From: an uncultured Erysipelotrichaceae bacterium
Lineage (GTDB): Bacteria; Bacillota_I; Bacilli_A; Erysipelotrichales; Coprobacillaceae
Reading direction: 5' to 3'
Length of the DNA stretch: 5,980 nt
Assembly (NCBI GenBank): GCA_900544435.1
Contig: UQVG01000134.1
Location: 1-5,980 of the forward strand
The position numbers were made by a program, and so were the translations under genes. Within the stretch, counting starts at the first letter, position 1; each line of letters opens with the position of its first letter. The notes under the pieces are model-generated. The model had not been told where the DNA came from and ran no database searches. It saw only the letters and a list, made by a program, of their open reading frames with translations. Shown here piece by piece: positions 5,886 to 5,980 of this stretch.

Positions 5886-5980
5886 CTTTCAATATCTCCA
5901 CATAAACGCTCACAAACAAGATTCATACAACGCTTTTTATGTGCTTCATGTAATGGATGATTTTGAAAATTCTTTAAAGC
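5882..5980 (-). CDS. C-terminal 32 residues of an unidentified gene (5' part outside window)
   Basis: From 5980 the minus strand is open for 32 codons and ends at TGA 5884-5882, which overlaps the GrpB-family start as ATGA. The residues visible include LKNFQNHPLHEAHKKR and CMNLVCERLCGDIER, with three Cys and many basic residues. That is too little to name a family. The tight overlap and matching strand support a real gene heading this part of the operon; the operon promoter must lie outside the window. Confidence 0.6.
   Translation of the reverse strand, partial: ALKNFQNHPLHEAHKKRCMNLVCERLCGDIER

Noticed and set aside
1..5980. CRISPR arrays, tRNA or rRNA genes, riboswitches
   Set aside because: I saw no regularly spaced repeats, no cloverleaf or rRNA-like stretch, and the spacers (about 180 and 75 bases) are too short or lack recognisable riboswitch cores.

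Overview
The window is a low-GC stretch, visibly A+T-rich in both genes and spacers, with every supported gene on the minus strand. Strong GGAGG-type ribosome binding sites, short U-tailed terminators, a Gram-positive style signal peptide and the gene families present point to a Bacillota (Firmicutes) genome, perhaps an Erysipelotrichia-like gut bacterium; the genus cannot be fixed from this sequence. The genetic code looks standard: TGA ends two intact genes, and every Trp I checked in the intact genes is TGG.

Read in the direction of transcription (right to left), the window opens with the last 32 codons of an unidentified gene (5882-5980). A GrpB-family nucleotidyltransferase-fold protein (5373-5885), a small four-helix membrane protein (4978-5376) and an HD-domain phosphohydrolase (4431-4967) follow. 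The first two junctions are ATGA overlaps and the third is a 10-bp gap with a strong Shine-Dalgarno. This is therefore one translationally coupled operon, and it ends at a hairpin terminator built into the last codons of the HD gene (about 4415-4447).

Next is a separate unit with its own ribosome binding site: a 305-codon frame (3442-4356) of unrecognised family, broken by one TGA at codon 20 where the sequence suggests Trp. Just past its stop lies a second copy of the last ~75 bp of the HD gene, including the terminator (3365-3438). The orphan gene is thus bracketed by two copies of the HD gene's 3' end, which suggests insertion with end duplication or decay of a tandem HD paralogue.

The left 3.26 kb is one long gene running off the window edge. 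It has 1087 codons here with no stop, covering a signal peptide, a fibronectin-like purple acid phosphatase N-terminal domain, a metallophosphoesterase with all its metal-ligand motifs, and a 'choice-of-anchor I' beta-propeller. It is an exported, probably surface-anchored phosphatase. About 80-105 bp upstream of its start are three hexamers (TTTACT, TTTACA, TTAACG) at an exact 11-bp period, resembling the PhoP boxes that control phosphate-starvation genes in Bacillus. That arrangement would suit a phosphate-scavenging enzyme.

The points most worth a second look are the PhoP-like array before the phosphatase gene, the duplicated gene end and terminator around the orphan gene, and the single in-frame TGA in that orphan.
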